From an uncultured bacterium (GTDB lineage Bacteria > Acidobacteriota > Aminicenantia > Aminicenantales > CALLJL01), in the NCBI GenBank assembly GCA_938092135.1, contig CALLJL010000014.1, positions 1 to 56,313 on the forward strand: a DNA stretch of 56,313 nucleotides, in the 5' to 3' direction. Position 1 is the stretch's first letter. Each line of letters starts with the position of its first letter. Both the position numbers and the translations under genes were made by a program. The notes beneath the pieces are model-generated. The model did no database searches and was not told the DNA's origin. It saw only the letters and a program-made list of their open reading frames with translations. Positions 6,947 to 16,359 of this stretch are shown in pieces.

Positions 6947-9610
6947 TCAAAGAGGAATGAAATGAAATCTCTCTCCAAGAGAAGCTGCTTTGCTTATAAA
7001 AAGATCTCTAATATGATCGTCCATGGTGAGGTAGAAAATTTGCCAGCCTAAATTGGCCAGGTCGACCAAAGTGTCAACGATAGTGGCCCTTCTTTCGTAA
7101 TCGGAGTGCTGAAAGGCGTCGTCAAGGATCAAAAAACAACGAGTTTTTTTGAAAATTTTTTCAATAAAGGCAATTCTTAAAGCGAGCATTACTTGCTCTC
7201 TGGCCCCAGTGCTCAAATCAGCTAGAACAAATTCACTGGTTCCATCCGAAACGCCGAGAACATCTGTCTGTCCATCAGAGGATTGAAGCCGGTAAATCTG
7301 GTTATACTTTCGGGTAAAGCGGTTTAGCATCTCACCCACTTGAGGAGAATGAATAACCTCCTCCACTTTTTCTGTTTCTTCTCGATCCAGTTCTTTTATT
7401 ACCTCCGCCAGCAAAATTTGAGCAATAAGACTGGCTTCTCGCCTTTTCAATTCTTCCCTTTTCGCCTCTATTTTTTTGTAAAGACCATTTAATATTTCTG
7501 GCCAGGGCCATAATGGATCGCCGTTAATGACTGAAGCTATCTTTGTTCTTAAATCATTTAATTCTTTATTTAGTGTGTCTATACTCTCCTTAACTTTCTC
7601 CAGCTCTTTTTCGGTCTTTTCCATTTCTTCCGAAGAAAAAATATATCCGGGATCATCAATTAAATATTCATCTTCAATTACACCCAGCCCTTTAAGTTCA
7701 CCTTCCTTTTCTTTAACTTTTTCATTCAATTTTTGTTTTTCGTTAATTAATTTTTTTATTCTATTCTCCCAGTTTTCGGCTTCAACTATTTCTCTAAAGT
7801 TCTTTTCAAACCAGGCTGTAATTTCTCCTTTAAGCTCAGCTATCTCCATCTCTAAGAGTTTAAGCTGAGATATTTCTTCATTAACTTTATTTTTAAGTAG
7901 ATTCAATTGTTCAAGTCTTTTCTCAATCTGCCTAAATTTTTCCTGATTGAATGTTACTTCTGACGGCTCAGCCTCATAATCCTTTTCAGCGACATTCAAT
8001 CTATGAAGAGTTTCAGAAATCCTTTCTATCTCTTCTTTTAATTTTTGGGCTTCCTCTTCCAGGAATTGTCTTGTTTTTTCCCACCTTTCGACTTCAACTT
8101 TAGATCCCGCATAGGGAGTTATAGTCTCCATGATTTCTTGACCCGTCTTATCAATTTCTGATTTTATTCCTTCAAGATTCATCTCTATGGCTTGGATTTC
8201 GCGATATTCCTTTTCGAGCAAGTTCGCCTTAGCTTCGACAGTCGCTATATCTTTAAGCTCTACCCCATATTTTTCCCTAAAATTCTTTTTTATTCTGGCC
8301 AGCTCTTCGCTTCTGCCCCAGATAGAAGACATTCTATAATAGTCTACACCTAGGAGAATAATTCCGACCACGGAAAAGAAAAGCAAGACTAGAGAAAAAG
8401 TTGTTTTTCCAATTAATAACAAGCCCAGGCTGGCTAAGATTAAAAATAAAGTAATAAAGAAAAATAGGCGGAAGACAAAACTAGGTTTTTCTGGCAATTC
8501 TTTCAGCTTAAGATAATTTATTTTTAGAGCTTGAAGCCATTCATATTCAATCGCCACCTCCTTTTTCTTTTCCAATTCCTTTTCTTTATACTCTTTATTT
8601 CTAATTAAATCCCGATAATTCTTTAGCAAGTGATCGAGTAACTTAATATCTCTTTCAAGCCTTTGAAGCTTATTGACCTTATTTTTTTTATCTTTATTTA
8701 AAAGATAAGCAAGGTGATTTCTCGCTTTAACTTGCAAATTGAATTCCTGTTCTAACTCCTGAAAAGTTGAAAGGTCTCTATTTTTGTCCTCAATTTCTTT
8801 TTTTAATCTAAGAGCTTCCCTGGTTTTTTCCTTAAAAAGATCAATTTTTTGCCTAATTTCATCTATCTCAGACTCGGTGGGTAATTTTTCCAGTTCTTCC
8901 CTCAAAGAGCTAATCTCTTTTGAAAGATTGAAAGCTTTATGGCGTTTGGCTAAAAGGAGATTTCTTCTTTTCTCCTCCAGCTCTTTTTTCTTCATTTCCA
9001 AAGTCTTCAATTCTCCTTCTTCATACCTGGAGATAACACTTTCTAAAAGATTATTTAACTTGGGAAGCTCTTCATTCCTTATCTTGAGATAGCCTATAGC
9101 CTGGTCGCCCTTTTGGGCAATCTGGATATAGCCTCCATCCTTGCTCAACTCGGCAGCCTTTACGGTGCTTGGAATCCGGTCAGCTATCTCATTAAGAATC
9201 TTTTTCTGAGAGAAAAGATTCTTCAAATATTCAAGAGTTATTCCTGGCGGCTGACTAACAATCTCTACTTCGCCTGCTCTGACGACTAGTAGCTTAATTA
9301 ATTCGGTTGGTAAACCTGGACCAGCCTGCTCTAAATAATCTTCAAGTTTCCTTTTCAAGCCAGGCCGGAATTCATGCTGTTTCTCCTCTTTTATGCCGGT
9401 TAAAATCACTTTTCCATCTGTACCAGAGCGGACATAGCCCCATTCCTTCTTACTTTTGAATAGAGAATTAATAATTAGATCAACCAAAAAAGATTTGCCG
9501 CTTTCATTCTGGCCATAGATAAGAACAAGGTTTTTCTCTTCCAAATTTGTCCATCTAATCTTTTTTAAAGGACCGCACTCGTTGATATGAATTTCTTTAA
9601 TTTTCATCAT
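6947..9610 (-). CDS. SbcC/YhaN-like AAA ATPase with a membrane hairpin between the coiled coils
   Basis: 887 residues, RecF/SbcC/SMC architecture. Walker A is GQNESGKS at residues 34-41. Long coiled coils follow (about 190-360 and 440-700, very rich in E, K and L). The signature LSTGAREQVMLALR lies near 770 and Walker B CFLILDDAF near 815. Between the coiled coils, residues about 370-423 form two hydrophobic helices (RLFFFITLFLILASLGLLLI and SLVLLFFSVVGIILLGV). No CxxC zinc hook is seen there. This matches YhaN of Firmicutes rather than true SbcC. It lies 5 bases downstream of the SbcD-like nuclease gene and almost certainly forms a complex with it, acting on DNA ends near the membrane. The function beyond DNA processing is inference. 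Confidence 0.8.
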   Translation of the reverse strand: MMKIKEIHINECGPLKKIRWTNLEEKNLVLIYGQNESGKSFLVDLIINSLFKSKKEWGYVRSGTDGKVILTGIKEEKQHEFRPGLKRKLEDYLEQAGPGLPTELIKLLVVRAGEVEIVSQPPGITLEYLKNLFSQKKILNEIADRIPSTVKAAELSKDGGYIQIAQKGDQAIGYLKIRNEELPKLNNLLESVISRYEEGELKTLEMKKKELEEKRRNLLLAKRHKAFNLSKEISSLREELEKLPTESEIDEIRQKIDLFKEKTREALRLKKEIEDKNRDLSTFQELEQEFNLQVKARNHLAYLLNKDKKNKVNKLQRLERDIKLLDHLLKNYRDLIRNKEYKEKELEKKKEVAIEYEWLQALKINYLKLKELPEKPSFVFRLFFFITLFLILASLGLLLIGKTTFSLVLLFFSVVGIILLGVDYYRMSSIWGRSEELARIKKNFREKYGVELKDIATVEAKANLLEKEYREIQAIEMNLEGIKSEIDKTGQEIMETITPYAGSKVEVERWEKTRQFLEEEAQKLKEEIERISETLHRLNVAEKDYEAEPSEVTFNQEKFRQIEKRLEQLNLLKNKVNEEISQLKLLEMEIAELKGEITAWFEKNFREIVEAENWENRIKKLINEKQKLNEKVKEKEGELKGLGVIEDEYLIDDPGYIFSSEEMEKTEKELEKVKESIDTLNKELNDLRTKIASVINGDPLWPWPEILNGLYKKIEAKREELKRREASLIAQILLAEVIKELDREETEKVEEVIHSPQVGEMLNRFTRKYNQIYRLQSSDGQTDVLGVSDGTSEFVLADLSTGAREQVMLALRIAFIEKIFKKTRCFLILDDAFQHSDYERRATIVDTLVDLANLGWQIFYLTMDDHIRDLFISKAASLGERFHFIPL

Positions 9611-9615
9611 AAATT

Positions 9616-10689
9616 TTAATCAGCAAAAATTATTTCGAGAGCTTTTTCTAACACAGCTTCACTTGAGGCGCTAAATTTAGTTAGGTCTGTCTGGTTTAAT
9701 TTTTCTTGAAACTTTTTCAGGATGACAATTTTAGTGTCGCTTTCATCATGGGCTATTTTGAGACAGGAAAAATCGGCTCCCTCTTTGTCGTAAAAATTTA
9801 TGCCCAGCCTGGCCATTTCTTCATTAATCAAATTAGAAAGGGATTGTTTATCTTTCGTATAGCCATCCACTTTGAGCCGCAGATAAACTTTTCTTAATTC
9901 TTGACTATTCAATTCCCATTTTTTAACCATGGCTTGCAATTTCTTTTGAATAAAACCCAGTTCATCATCAAGAGGGAGAACTAAAAGAGTTTCATTGAAA
10001 TAAATTACATTGGTTTCAACATATTCTGAGCTCAGACTATCTTCGTCCGGATCGAAAATAAGAAATCTCCTTTTTCCAGTCTCGTTTATATCGAGACCAC
10101 AGGGCGAACCCGGATAAAATACTCGGCCAATTAAAGCTGGATTGGGCTGATGAATATGGCCAAGAAAGACTTTCCATGGATTATACTTGATTAAAGTCTG
10201 AAAGCTTATGGGCATATAAATTCCATCTTCATAGGGATTTGGCGTTCGCCAACTCGAAATATAGTCCCCGTGACTTAAAAGAATCCATTTACCTTTAAGT
10301 TCTTCTCTTATTTTAAATGAAGCTATAATTTCATCTATTGAGGTCATTGGTTGATAAGGAACAAAAAAGAAAGAAAAATTTGATTCCTTAAATCCTGTTA
10401 TTTCCGGTTGCTCGATCACTTTAATATTTTGGGCCGTAAAGAATTTTTGTTTTATTTGAGGATCATGATTACCAGGTAAAAGAGTAATGTTCAAAGAAGG
10501 GTATTTTCGGCCTAGATTATCAAAGTCGTGGTAGTTATTGTAGTCACGGTCAAAAAGATCGCCCAAGATAAAAATTTCATTGATTCCTCTTTCAGAACAT
10601 TGTGCTAAGATATTTTCGAGCGCTTGGTATCTTTCTGGAGTTTCCTCAACGCGGCGCAAATGAACGTCAGCCGTAAAGGCTATTTTCAT
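9616..10689 (-). CDS. SbcD/YhaO-like metallophosphoesterase (DNA repair exonuclease)
   Basis: 357 residues with all five calcineurin-type phosphoesterase motifs: FTADVHL (Asp8, His10), GDLFDRD, LPGNHD, LSHGDY and GHIHQP. These ligate the two metal ions of Mre11/SbcD nucleases. The region after 200 is shorter than in E. coli SbcD and fits a capping domain. A ribosome site (GGAGGAAGC) precedes the ATG. The ATPase gene follows after 5 bases. Just upstream lies a seven-copy 18-bp tandem array, and decayed copies of this gene's 5' end occur at 13670 and 17730. Confidence 0.85.
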   Translation of the reverse strand: MKIAFTADVHLRRVEETPERYQALENILAQCSERGINEIFILGDLFDRDYNNYHDFDNLGRKYPSLNITLLPGNHDPQIKQKFFTAQNIKVIEQPEITGFKESNFSFFFVPYQPMTSIDEIIASFKIREELKGKWILLSHGDYISSWRTPNPYEDGIYMPISFQTLIKYNPWKVFLGHIHQPNPALIGRVFYPGSPCGLDINETGKRRFLIFDPDEDSLSSEYVETNVIYFNETLLVLPLDDELGFIQKKLQAMVKKWELNSQELRKVYLRLKVDGYTKDKQSLSNLINEEMARLGINFYDKEGADFSCLKIAHDESDTKIVILKKFQEKLNQTDLTKFSASSEAVLEKALEIIFAD

Positions 10690-10702
10690 TGCTTCCTCCT
10701 AA

Positions 10703-10828
10703 AACTGACCATGAAGATGGAAATGACCGGAAAAGAAAAATTGTCCATAAATTGAGAATTGACCAGAAAAGCGGAAATGACCTGGAAGTTGGAATTGAGA
10801 ATAAAGGCAAAATTGATTAGAAATGAGG
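10703..10828 (+). repeat. Seven tandem copies of an 18-bp repeat upstream of sbcD
   Basis: Seven contiguous 18-base units start at 10703, 10721, 10739, 10757, 10775, 10793 and 10811, with consensus AATTGACCAGAAAAGNGG and no gaps. The array begins 13 bases upstream of the sbcD-like start codon. Because 18 is a multiple of three, the minus-strand frame through it encodes a hexapeptide repeat of the form F-x-[VI]-[NI]-S-x. That frame (10686-10898, TTG start) has no ribosome site, and I regard the array as non-coding or regulatory by default. Units differ at 3-8 positions, so it is old. Confidence 0.8.
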
Positions 10829-11009
10829 GGAAAAACATCAACGAAGAAACCGAACATTTTCTTTTATCCAAACTAAAGTTAACTTGTAACCGAAACAAAA
10901 ATTAATTAAAAAAAGAACAAAAATCAAATTAAATGCTCATATTTGACATTATATCTAGCAAATCTCAGAGATAACAGGACTGCTGAAAGGCTCTTGATAA
11001 ACATGGCAA

Positions 11010-11572
11010 TTATTTCATCCGCCTCCCAATTTCTGCGACCCTGGATTTCATAAAGAAATTGCCGCCAAGATGGTAAATCAGTTCTGCCTTTTCTGTCTCC
11101 CAGAAGCCATCAGGAAAAAGTTCCCTCTCAGCCTCAGCATAAAGGACCTCGCCAAAGAAAACAATATGGTCTCCAATTTCAATTTTATCAATTAGCATAC
11201 ACTCAATGGCTCCAATACATTCCTTGATTTTTGGCGTCCTTAAATTAAAAGTTTTTTCGCTTTTTCAGGAGTCAATTTGGCCTCTTTGAATTTGTCAATC
11301 TCCCTGCCTGAATATGTTCCACAGAAAAGCACGGCCTCAAAGAGTTTCCAGCTAGGGATATTAACAATAAATTCACCGGCCTTCGCAATTAGTTCGGCAG
11401 AAAATCTACTTTTGCCAACCGCGATGGCCAGAACCGGGGGCTTGATTGAGACTGGGCAGTGCCAGGCAATAGTAATGATGTTCTTTTTGTCTTCATAAGC
11501 AGAGGAGACCAGGATAACATTCCCGCTATTTATTAACCTATTAGCCAAGGAAATTGGAACTGAAACTTTCAT
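11010..11572 (-). pseudogene. Flavin reductase family protein (FMN-binding split barrel), frameshifted
   Basis: The N-terminal part (11240-11572, 110 residues) has NVILVSSAYEDKKNIITIAW, HCPVSIKPPVLAIAVG, and GEFIVNIPSWKL, typical of the DIM6/NTAB flavin reductases. Its frame ends early at TPEKAKKLLI. In another frame, the next bases give TPKIKECIGAIECMLIDKIE and GDHIVFFGEVLYAE, the expected continuation. The break is near 11240-11255, within A- and T-runs, and one base restores a protein of about 187 residues, the family's normal size. Either a real pseudogene or a homopolymer error in the assembly. If functional it would bind FMN and reduce flavins or act as a redox protein. Confidence 0.75.
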
Positions 11573-12144
11573 AATTAAGTTCTAGGTATTAAATCATCAA
11601 ATGTCAAGGCCAACATTATCTTCTACCTGATGCTAATAGTTAAACATTGTGGAATTGGTCTCAATTACAAGAATCCGAAAATTTCCAGAGGCTAAAAGTC
11701 TGAATAGCCTTAATGCTTTCGGCCTAAGATCAATTCTACTGAAATTTTGAAAATAAAGTAAAAATTTAGAGGACCAAGTGAGCTAAGTGCCCCAAGCAAA
11801 ATAAACCTGATAAGCATCAGGTCAACCTGATTTTATCCCAAGATTTGGCTCAGAAAATGAAGTTACTCCTTCGTCGCCATAATCGGTAGAAGAATCTGAG
11901 ATGAAAAAAGCAGTTTGAAACAAAAATAATTAGGAAAACGAGAAAAAACAATAAAAAAAGTTGAAAAAAATTATTAATTTTGTAATTTATATTATAGGGC
12001 AATCGAAAGCACATAAGCTTGTTAATTTTCAAATAATAAAAAGAATTTCTTTTGTTGGAATTAAATTTACTTTTAATGGGCTAGTTGAATCTTGGCGGAG
12101 TTAAAAAGTTAACCTTTATTTTCTTCTAAATTTTTTAAATTAAC
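11573..12144. other. Intergenic region, no gene supported
   Basis: 572 bases of low-GC sequence between divergent genes. It holds a small hairpin CCTGAT/ATCAGG at 11806-11821 that is too weak to call a terminator. A 60-codon minus-strand frame is AT-driven. The KaiC-like gene downstream has no Shine-Dalgarno sequence in front of its ATG. Confidence 0.4.
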
Positions 12145-12867
12145 ATGAGAATCAAAACTGGAATCACCGGAATGGATGAAATTTTAAATGGCGGCATTCC
12201 TGAAAGGAATGTGGTTTTACTCAGCGGAGGTCCTGGCACGGGAAAAACAATTTTTGGACAACAATTCTTATGGTCTGGACTTCAAAAAGGAGAGCCCGGT
12301 GTTTATGTAGCTTTGGAGGAGCATCCAGTCCAGATTAGAGAAAACATGGTGGCATTTGGTTGGAATATAAAGAGTTTTGAGGAAGATAAAAAATTTGCCT
12401 TGATTGATGCTTTTACAGCCGGTATTGGTAAATCAAGGGAGTACGAAAAATATATTGTCCAAGATTTGAGCGACATAAGAGAAATTATGGATATCCTCAA
12501 AGAAGCAATAAAAGACTTGGAGGCGAAAAGAGTGGTCATAGATTCGGTGACAACTTTGTACATAAACAAGGCTGCATTAGCCAGAAGCATAATTTTGCTA
12601 TTAAAAAGGCTGTTAGCCGGGTTAGGCTGTACATCAATTTTCATTAGCCAGATTAGTGTGGGGGAACATGGATTTGGTGGCCCCGGAGTAGAACATGGCG
12701 TCGATGGAATAATTCGACTTGATTTGGATGAGATAGATGGGGAATTAAAAAGATCAGTAGTGGTCTGGAAAATGAGAGGTACAAGTCATTCTATGAAAAG
12801 ACATTTATTTGATATAACCTCAAAAGGTCTGGTTGTTTATCCTGAAAAAATTTTAAAGGTGAAGTAA
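12145..12867 (+). CDS. Single-domain KaiC-like RecA-fold ATPase (archaeal type)
   Basis: 240 residues. It opens with [20 protein letters not shown], the KaiC entry, then Walker A GGPGTGKT (residues 29-36), the VALEEHP strand with the catalytic glutamates, Walker [12 protein letters not shown], and a C-terminal [16 protein letters not shown] segment typical of KaiC-family proteins of thermophilic archaea. KaiC of cyanobacteria has two such domains and this has one. The next gene starts 4 bases later and encodes the usual partner. Arginine is almost always AGA or AGG here, unlike ftsH or folP in this window, which suggests horizontal acquisition. Likely role: ATP-driven signalling or regulation; the target is unknown. 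Confidence 0.85.
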   Translation: MRIKTGITGMDEILNGGIPERNVVLLSGGPGTGKTIFGQQFLWSGLQKGEPGVYVALEEHPVQIRENMVAFGWNIKSFEEDKKFALIDAFTAGIGKSREYEKYIVQDLSDIREIMDILKEAIKDLEAKRVVIDSVTTLYINKAALARSIILLLKRLLAGLGCTSIFISQISVGEHGFGGPGVEHGVDGIIRLDLDEIDGELKRSVVVWKMRGTSHSMKRHLFDITSKGLVVYPEKILKVK

Positions 12868-12871
12868 AACC

Positions 12872-13345
12872 ATGGATATCAAAATTCCATTTTCGCCCGT
12901 AGGTAGAGAAGAAATTCACAGGTTAGAAAGCATTCTTCTTTTTGCGACACTCTTTCGGCCAGAAGTTTTTGAAATGATAAAAAGTTCGGCCGAAAGATTA
13001 ACTTGGGTAGACAGTTTAGCCGTAGCGGCAGGAGCTTTAGCGAGGGAAAAGGCAAAAATGAGCGTGAGAGAAATAGCCAAAGAATTAGGAAGAGTTGAAC
13101 AAAGTGTAAGAAATCACTTGAAGGGAGAAAGTAAGGCAGGAAAATTAGTGAAAGAAACCTACGCGCTTTTGAAGGAAGGGAGATTAAACGAAATCATGAA
13201 TTTTATAGAAAATATTGGGAAGAAGGAAAAAATGGAAGAAGAAAAAGAAGAAAAAATTGAAGCGGAAAGGAAACTAGAAAAATTAAAAGAGGAACTTGAA
13301 AAAATTCAGGAAAAGATTACGAAGCTAATAGAAGGTTTAAAGTAA
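12872..13345 (+). CDS. KaiC-associated helix-turn-helix regulator (near-KaiC domain)
   Basis: 157 residues. Residues 1-50 (GREEIHRLESILLFATLFRPE) match the small regulatory domain known to occur beside KaiC-like genes in archaea. Residues 63-90 form a helix-turn-helix (MSVREIAKELGRVEQSVRNH), and residues 115-157 a strongly charged coiled coil (EEEKEEKIEAERKLEKL). It sits 4 bases after the KaiC-like gene, the standard arrangement. Codon use is AGA-rich like its partner. I infer that it binds DNA or scaffolds the ATPase; no target is known from this window. Confidence 0.75.
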   Translation: MDIKIPFSPVGREEIHRLESILLFATLFRPEVFEMIKSSAERLTWVDSLAVAAGALAREKAKMSVREIAKELGRVEQSVRNHLKGESKAGKLVKETYALLKEGRLNEIMNFIENIGKKEKMEEEKEEKIEAERKLEKLKEELEKIQEKITKLIEGLK

Positions 13346-13669
13346 GTTTGCCCTTTCTCACCTAACTACCCTAAAGATAGGGTTCGGACAAATCCGAAAT
13401 TAATATTTATTTCTCTCCCCTAGAACTCGATAATCTTTTTGAAGACCAAACGCGATGGCCCTGCCTTGCTTGAGTCGAGATTCAGTCTTGATAATTAATA
13501 GATCGAAACAAAGGAATAACGCCATGGTAAAAAAGCTTCGCTCAGGATTGTAGACGATAAATTCATCAAATTATAAATTTCTCCAAGAGCTTTTTATTAA
13601 AATAAAGAGCCATCTCAAACTGAAAAGAACCATTTCGCCGAAAAAGAGAAGCAAGAAAAATTAAACCGA
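13346..13669. other. Intergenic, with an unassigned minus-strand open segment
   Basis: Between the KaiC partner and relic A. On the minus strand, about 58 codons (13402-13575) are open and look protein-like (DEFIVYNPERSFFTMALFL, then KQGRAIAFGLQKDYRVLG) but lack a start. I could not assign a family. The bases near 13563-13595 resemble the 3' end of the sbcD-like gene. Confidence 0.25.
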
Positions 13670-13770
13670 GATATTTTCAAAATCTTGATATCTTTCTAGT
13701 GTTTCCTTAAGCCGGCCTAAATGAGCATCAACAGGATCTCCAAAGAAAATAATATGAATATCAATTCCAC
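13670..13770 (-). pseudogene. Relic A: decayed 5' fragment of an sbcD-like gene
   Basis: The minus strand translates to VDAHLGRLKETLERYQ followed by DFENI, which aligns with ADVHLRRVEETPERYQ and ALENI of the intact sbcD-like gene at 9616-10689. Neither a start codon nor the remaining metal-binding motifs follow, so it is a fragment. It lies between the KaiC pair and the PHP-glycosyltransferase gene. Confidence 0.65.
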
Positions 13771-13896
13771 CAATTAAAGCCGATGGCCGCTATCTTGGCG
13801 ACCATAAGCGGCAACTTCAATTTCATCTAATTTTAATGGTTTTTTAACGCCAAATTAACCGTCGCCCGCTAAAGTTTTTATTCGAGGAAAAATAGT
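13771..13896. other. Leader of the PHP-glycosyltransferase gene
   Basis: Short non-coding stretch. The only clear signal is GAGG about 8 bases before the ATG at 13897, which fixes the start. No promoter of good quality was seen. Confidence 0.4.
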
Positions 13897-16359
13897 ATGT
13901 CTAGAGCCGATCTTCATGTTCATTCAAAGTTCTCCAACCATCCATCGGAATGGTTCCTTCAAAGATTGGGCGCAAGCGAATCCTATACAGAACCCGAATT
14001 CATCTACCACTCAGCTAAAGAGCGGGGCATGAACTTCGTTACAGTAACGGATCACAACAACCTCGAGGCCTCCTTGCTTTTAGTTGAGAAATATCCACAC
14101 GACTGCTTTACCGGCGTCGAATCCACTGCCTACTTTCCTGAAGATGGCTGCAAAGTCCATATCCTGATCTACGGTTTCACCGAGCGCCAATTTGAAGAGA
14201 TCCAGCGTTACCGAAGAAATATCTACGATCTTCGCGACTATCTTTTTGAAAACCGGCTGGCCCATTCGGTGGCCCATGCAACCTATTCCGTCAACAACCG
14301 TCTCTCCCTTTCTCACCTGGAAAGGCTCCTTCTTCTCTTTAATGTCTTTGAGGTCATAAATGGAGGAAGAAGCCGTCTCCATAATGAGACTTTGATGGAA
14401 GTTCTTTCATCGCTCAATCCAGACAAGTTGGACGACCTCAGGAAGAAATACCGAATTGAGCCGATTGGCGATAAACCCTGGGAAAAGGGCACTACAGGAG
14501 GCTCCGATGATCATGCCGGTCTCTTCATCGGCCAAACCTTCACCACTGCCGAGGCTTCGAGCCCAACTGAGTTTCTTGATCGCCTCCGAAATCGGGCAAC
14601 CCAAGGAATGGGACGGCATAATGACTATAAATCCCTCGCCTTTACGTTATATAAAGTGGCCTATGATTTCTACCGGCACAAGAGCGGCCGTCCCTCATCG
14701 GCCCTTCTGGGCAAGCTGACAGAATACACATTTGAAAAAAAAGAGACAGGACTTAAGGATCGACTTCTTCTCCGTCGCTTAAAGTCGTCGCTGAAAAAGA
14801 ATGGACGCCGGATCAACCATCTCCTTTCAGAACTCCTCGTTCAGATCGAAAATCTTCAGACATTGCCTATCGATAAGCGGCTTGAGGTTATTTATGAGAA
14901 GGTCGCCGACATCGCTGACGAATTCTTCGTAATTCTCCTTGAATCAATAGAAAAAGACATTCTCAAAGGGGACATCATCAATTTAATTAGAAATCTTTCG
15001 GCCTCTCTCCCTGGGATCTTTCTCTCGGTCCCTTTTTTCAGCACCCTACGCTTGATGATGGACAACCGTCAGCTTCTTTCTGATCTACGGGCTAATTTTA
15101 AATTAGATCAAGTTAAAAAGCCAAAAAAGGTCCTCTGGTTTACAGACACCATTTACGACCTCAATGGAGTAGCCATAACTCTCCAGAAGCTCGGAAATAT
15201 CGCCCAAGAAAAAGACCTGCCGCTTTTCATCGTCCACGCTTCTTCTCCGAAGGGGAACGATCAAAGACGCTTACCGATAAAAGAGATCTGCCTGCCAAGT
15301 ATCTATTCTTTTCGACTTCCTGGCTATGAATCCTACCTTTTGAAAATCCCTTCAATTCTCCGTTCTTTGGAAATAATCTATAATGCTAATCCGGATGAAA
15401 TAATCATTTCGACCCCAGGGCCTGTGGGTCTCATAGGCCTGCTTACGGCGAAACTTATCAACGCTAAGACCATAGGCATCTATCACACAGATTTCAAGCT
15501 TCAAACTCAAAAAATTATTCCCGATGAGTCTATATCTCAACTTCTGGAGAAGCTCGTTCGGGCCTTCTACAGCACGATGGATGAAATTCAGGTTCCGACT
15601 CAGGAGTACATCCAGATCCTTGAATCCCGAGGCTATGACCTCTCTAAAATGAGGATTTTCCAGCGGGCGATCGATACGGACCTATTTGCTCCGCGGCCGC
15701 GAGCCAAAGAACGCCTCATGAAACAATATAGGCTCAAACCAGGTTTCAATCTTCTCTATGTAGGAAGGATTTCCAAAGACAAGGACCTTCCCTTTCTCCT
15801 GAAAATATATCAGCGTCTTGTCGAGGAAGATGAAAAATGGAATCTCTTAATTGCTGGGGATGGTCCCTATTTCCAAGAATTGCAGAGGGAAACCCGCCAT
15901 TATGAGAGGGTCCTGCTCTTAGGAAGAGTGGATTACAACGCCCTCCCCGAGCTTTACTCGGCAGCCGACCTGTTTATTTTCCCAAGCACAACGGACACTT
16001 TTGGCCTGGTTGTCCTCGAAGCTCAAGCCTGCGGTCTGCCGGCTATTGTCTCCGATCAGGGAGGACCAAAAGAAATCATCGAGGATCACAGAACAGGCCT
16101 TATAGCCCGAGCTGGTTCGATCGATTCCTGGGTGGAAAAGATTATTTTCCTAAGAAATGTATGGCAAACTAATCCTCGTGTGTTTGACCGGATGAAAGAG
16201 GAGGCGAGAAAACTCGCGATACAATCCTACTCCTGGGAAGGCGTCATTAAGGAGATATTCAATGAAAAAAAAGAGAGTTTTATTCGTTTGCGTCAACAAC
16301 AGCGCCCGGAGCCAGATGGCCGAGGCTTTCCTCAACACACTGGCCGGGCACAAGTTTGA
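13897..16359 (+). CDS. PHP-domain / GT4 glycosyltransferase fusion protein
   Basis: 820 residues. Residues 1-240 are a PHP metallo-phosphoesterase domain: [39 protein letters not shown] and TGGSDDHAG supply the His and Asp metal ligands. A helical linker (about 250-400) follows. Residues 405-790 are a GT-B glycosyltransferase of family 4: [54 protein letters not shown] with the ExxxxxxxE motif. PHP and GT4 in one chain suggests a sugar-transfer enzyme coupled to a phosphatase, as in mannosyl-phosphate type lipids. GC content and C-ending codons are higher than in the flanks. The last 25 residues (after IFNEKKESF) are read from an alternative frame of arsC. Confidence 0.85.
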   Translation: MSRADLHVHSKFSNHPSEWFLQRLGASESYTEPEFIYHSAKERGMNFVTVTDHNNLEASLLLVEKYPHDCFTGVESTAYFPEDGCKVHILIYGFTERQFEEIQRYRRNIYDLRDYLFENRLAHSVAHATYSVNNRLSLSHLERLLLLFNVFEVINGGRSRLHNETLMEVLSSLNPDKLDDLRKKYRIEPIGDKPWEKGTTGGSDDHAGLFIGQTFTTAEASSPTEFLDRLRNRATQGMGRHNDYKSLAFTLYKVAYDFYRHKSGRPSSALLGKLTEYTFEKKETGLKDRLLLRRLKSSLKKNGRRINHLLSELLVQIENLQTLPIDKRLEVIYEKVADIADEFFVILLESIEKDILKGDIINLIRNLSASLPGIFLSVPFFSTLRLMMDNRQLLSDLRANFKLDQVKKPKKVLWFTDTIYDLNGVAITLQKLGNIAQEKDLPLFIVHASSPKGNDQRRLPIKEICLPSIYSFRLPGYESYLLKIPSILRSLEIIYNANPDEIIISTPGPVGLIGLLTAKLINAKTIGIYHTDFKLQTQKIIPDESISQLLEKLVRAFYSTMDEIQVPTQEYIQILESRGYDLSKMRIFQRAIDTDLFAPRPRAKERLMKQYRLKPGFNLLYVGRISKDKDLPFLLKIYQRLVEEDEKWNLLIAGDGPYFQELQRETRHYERVLLLGRVDYNALPELYSAADLFIFPSTTDTFGLVVLEAQACGLPAIVSDQGGPKEIIEDHRTGLIARAGSIDSWVEKIIFLRNVWQTNPRVFDRMKEEARKLAIQSYSWEGVIKEIFNEKKESFIRLRQQQRPEPDGRGFPQHTGRAQV

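Noticed and set aside
10686..10898. A 70-codon minus-strand frame through the 18-bp array
   Set aside because: It starts with TTG, has no ribosome site, and its hexapeptide repeat follows directly from an 18-base DNA repeat. I list the array, not a gene.
11806..11821. CCTGAT/ATCAGG hairpin as a terminator
   Set aside because: The stem is only 6 bp and no T-run follows directly.
11850..12032. A 60-codon minus-strand frame before the KaiC-like gene
   Set aside because: Composition is that of AT-rich non-coding DNA, with no start context.
16262..16359. Treating the overlap as a frameshift error that should end the fusion earlier
   Set aside because: The GT4 domain is complete and both frames are open; a stop-loss is enough and no base change is needed to explain it.
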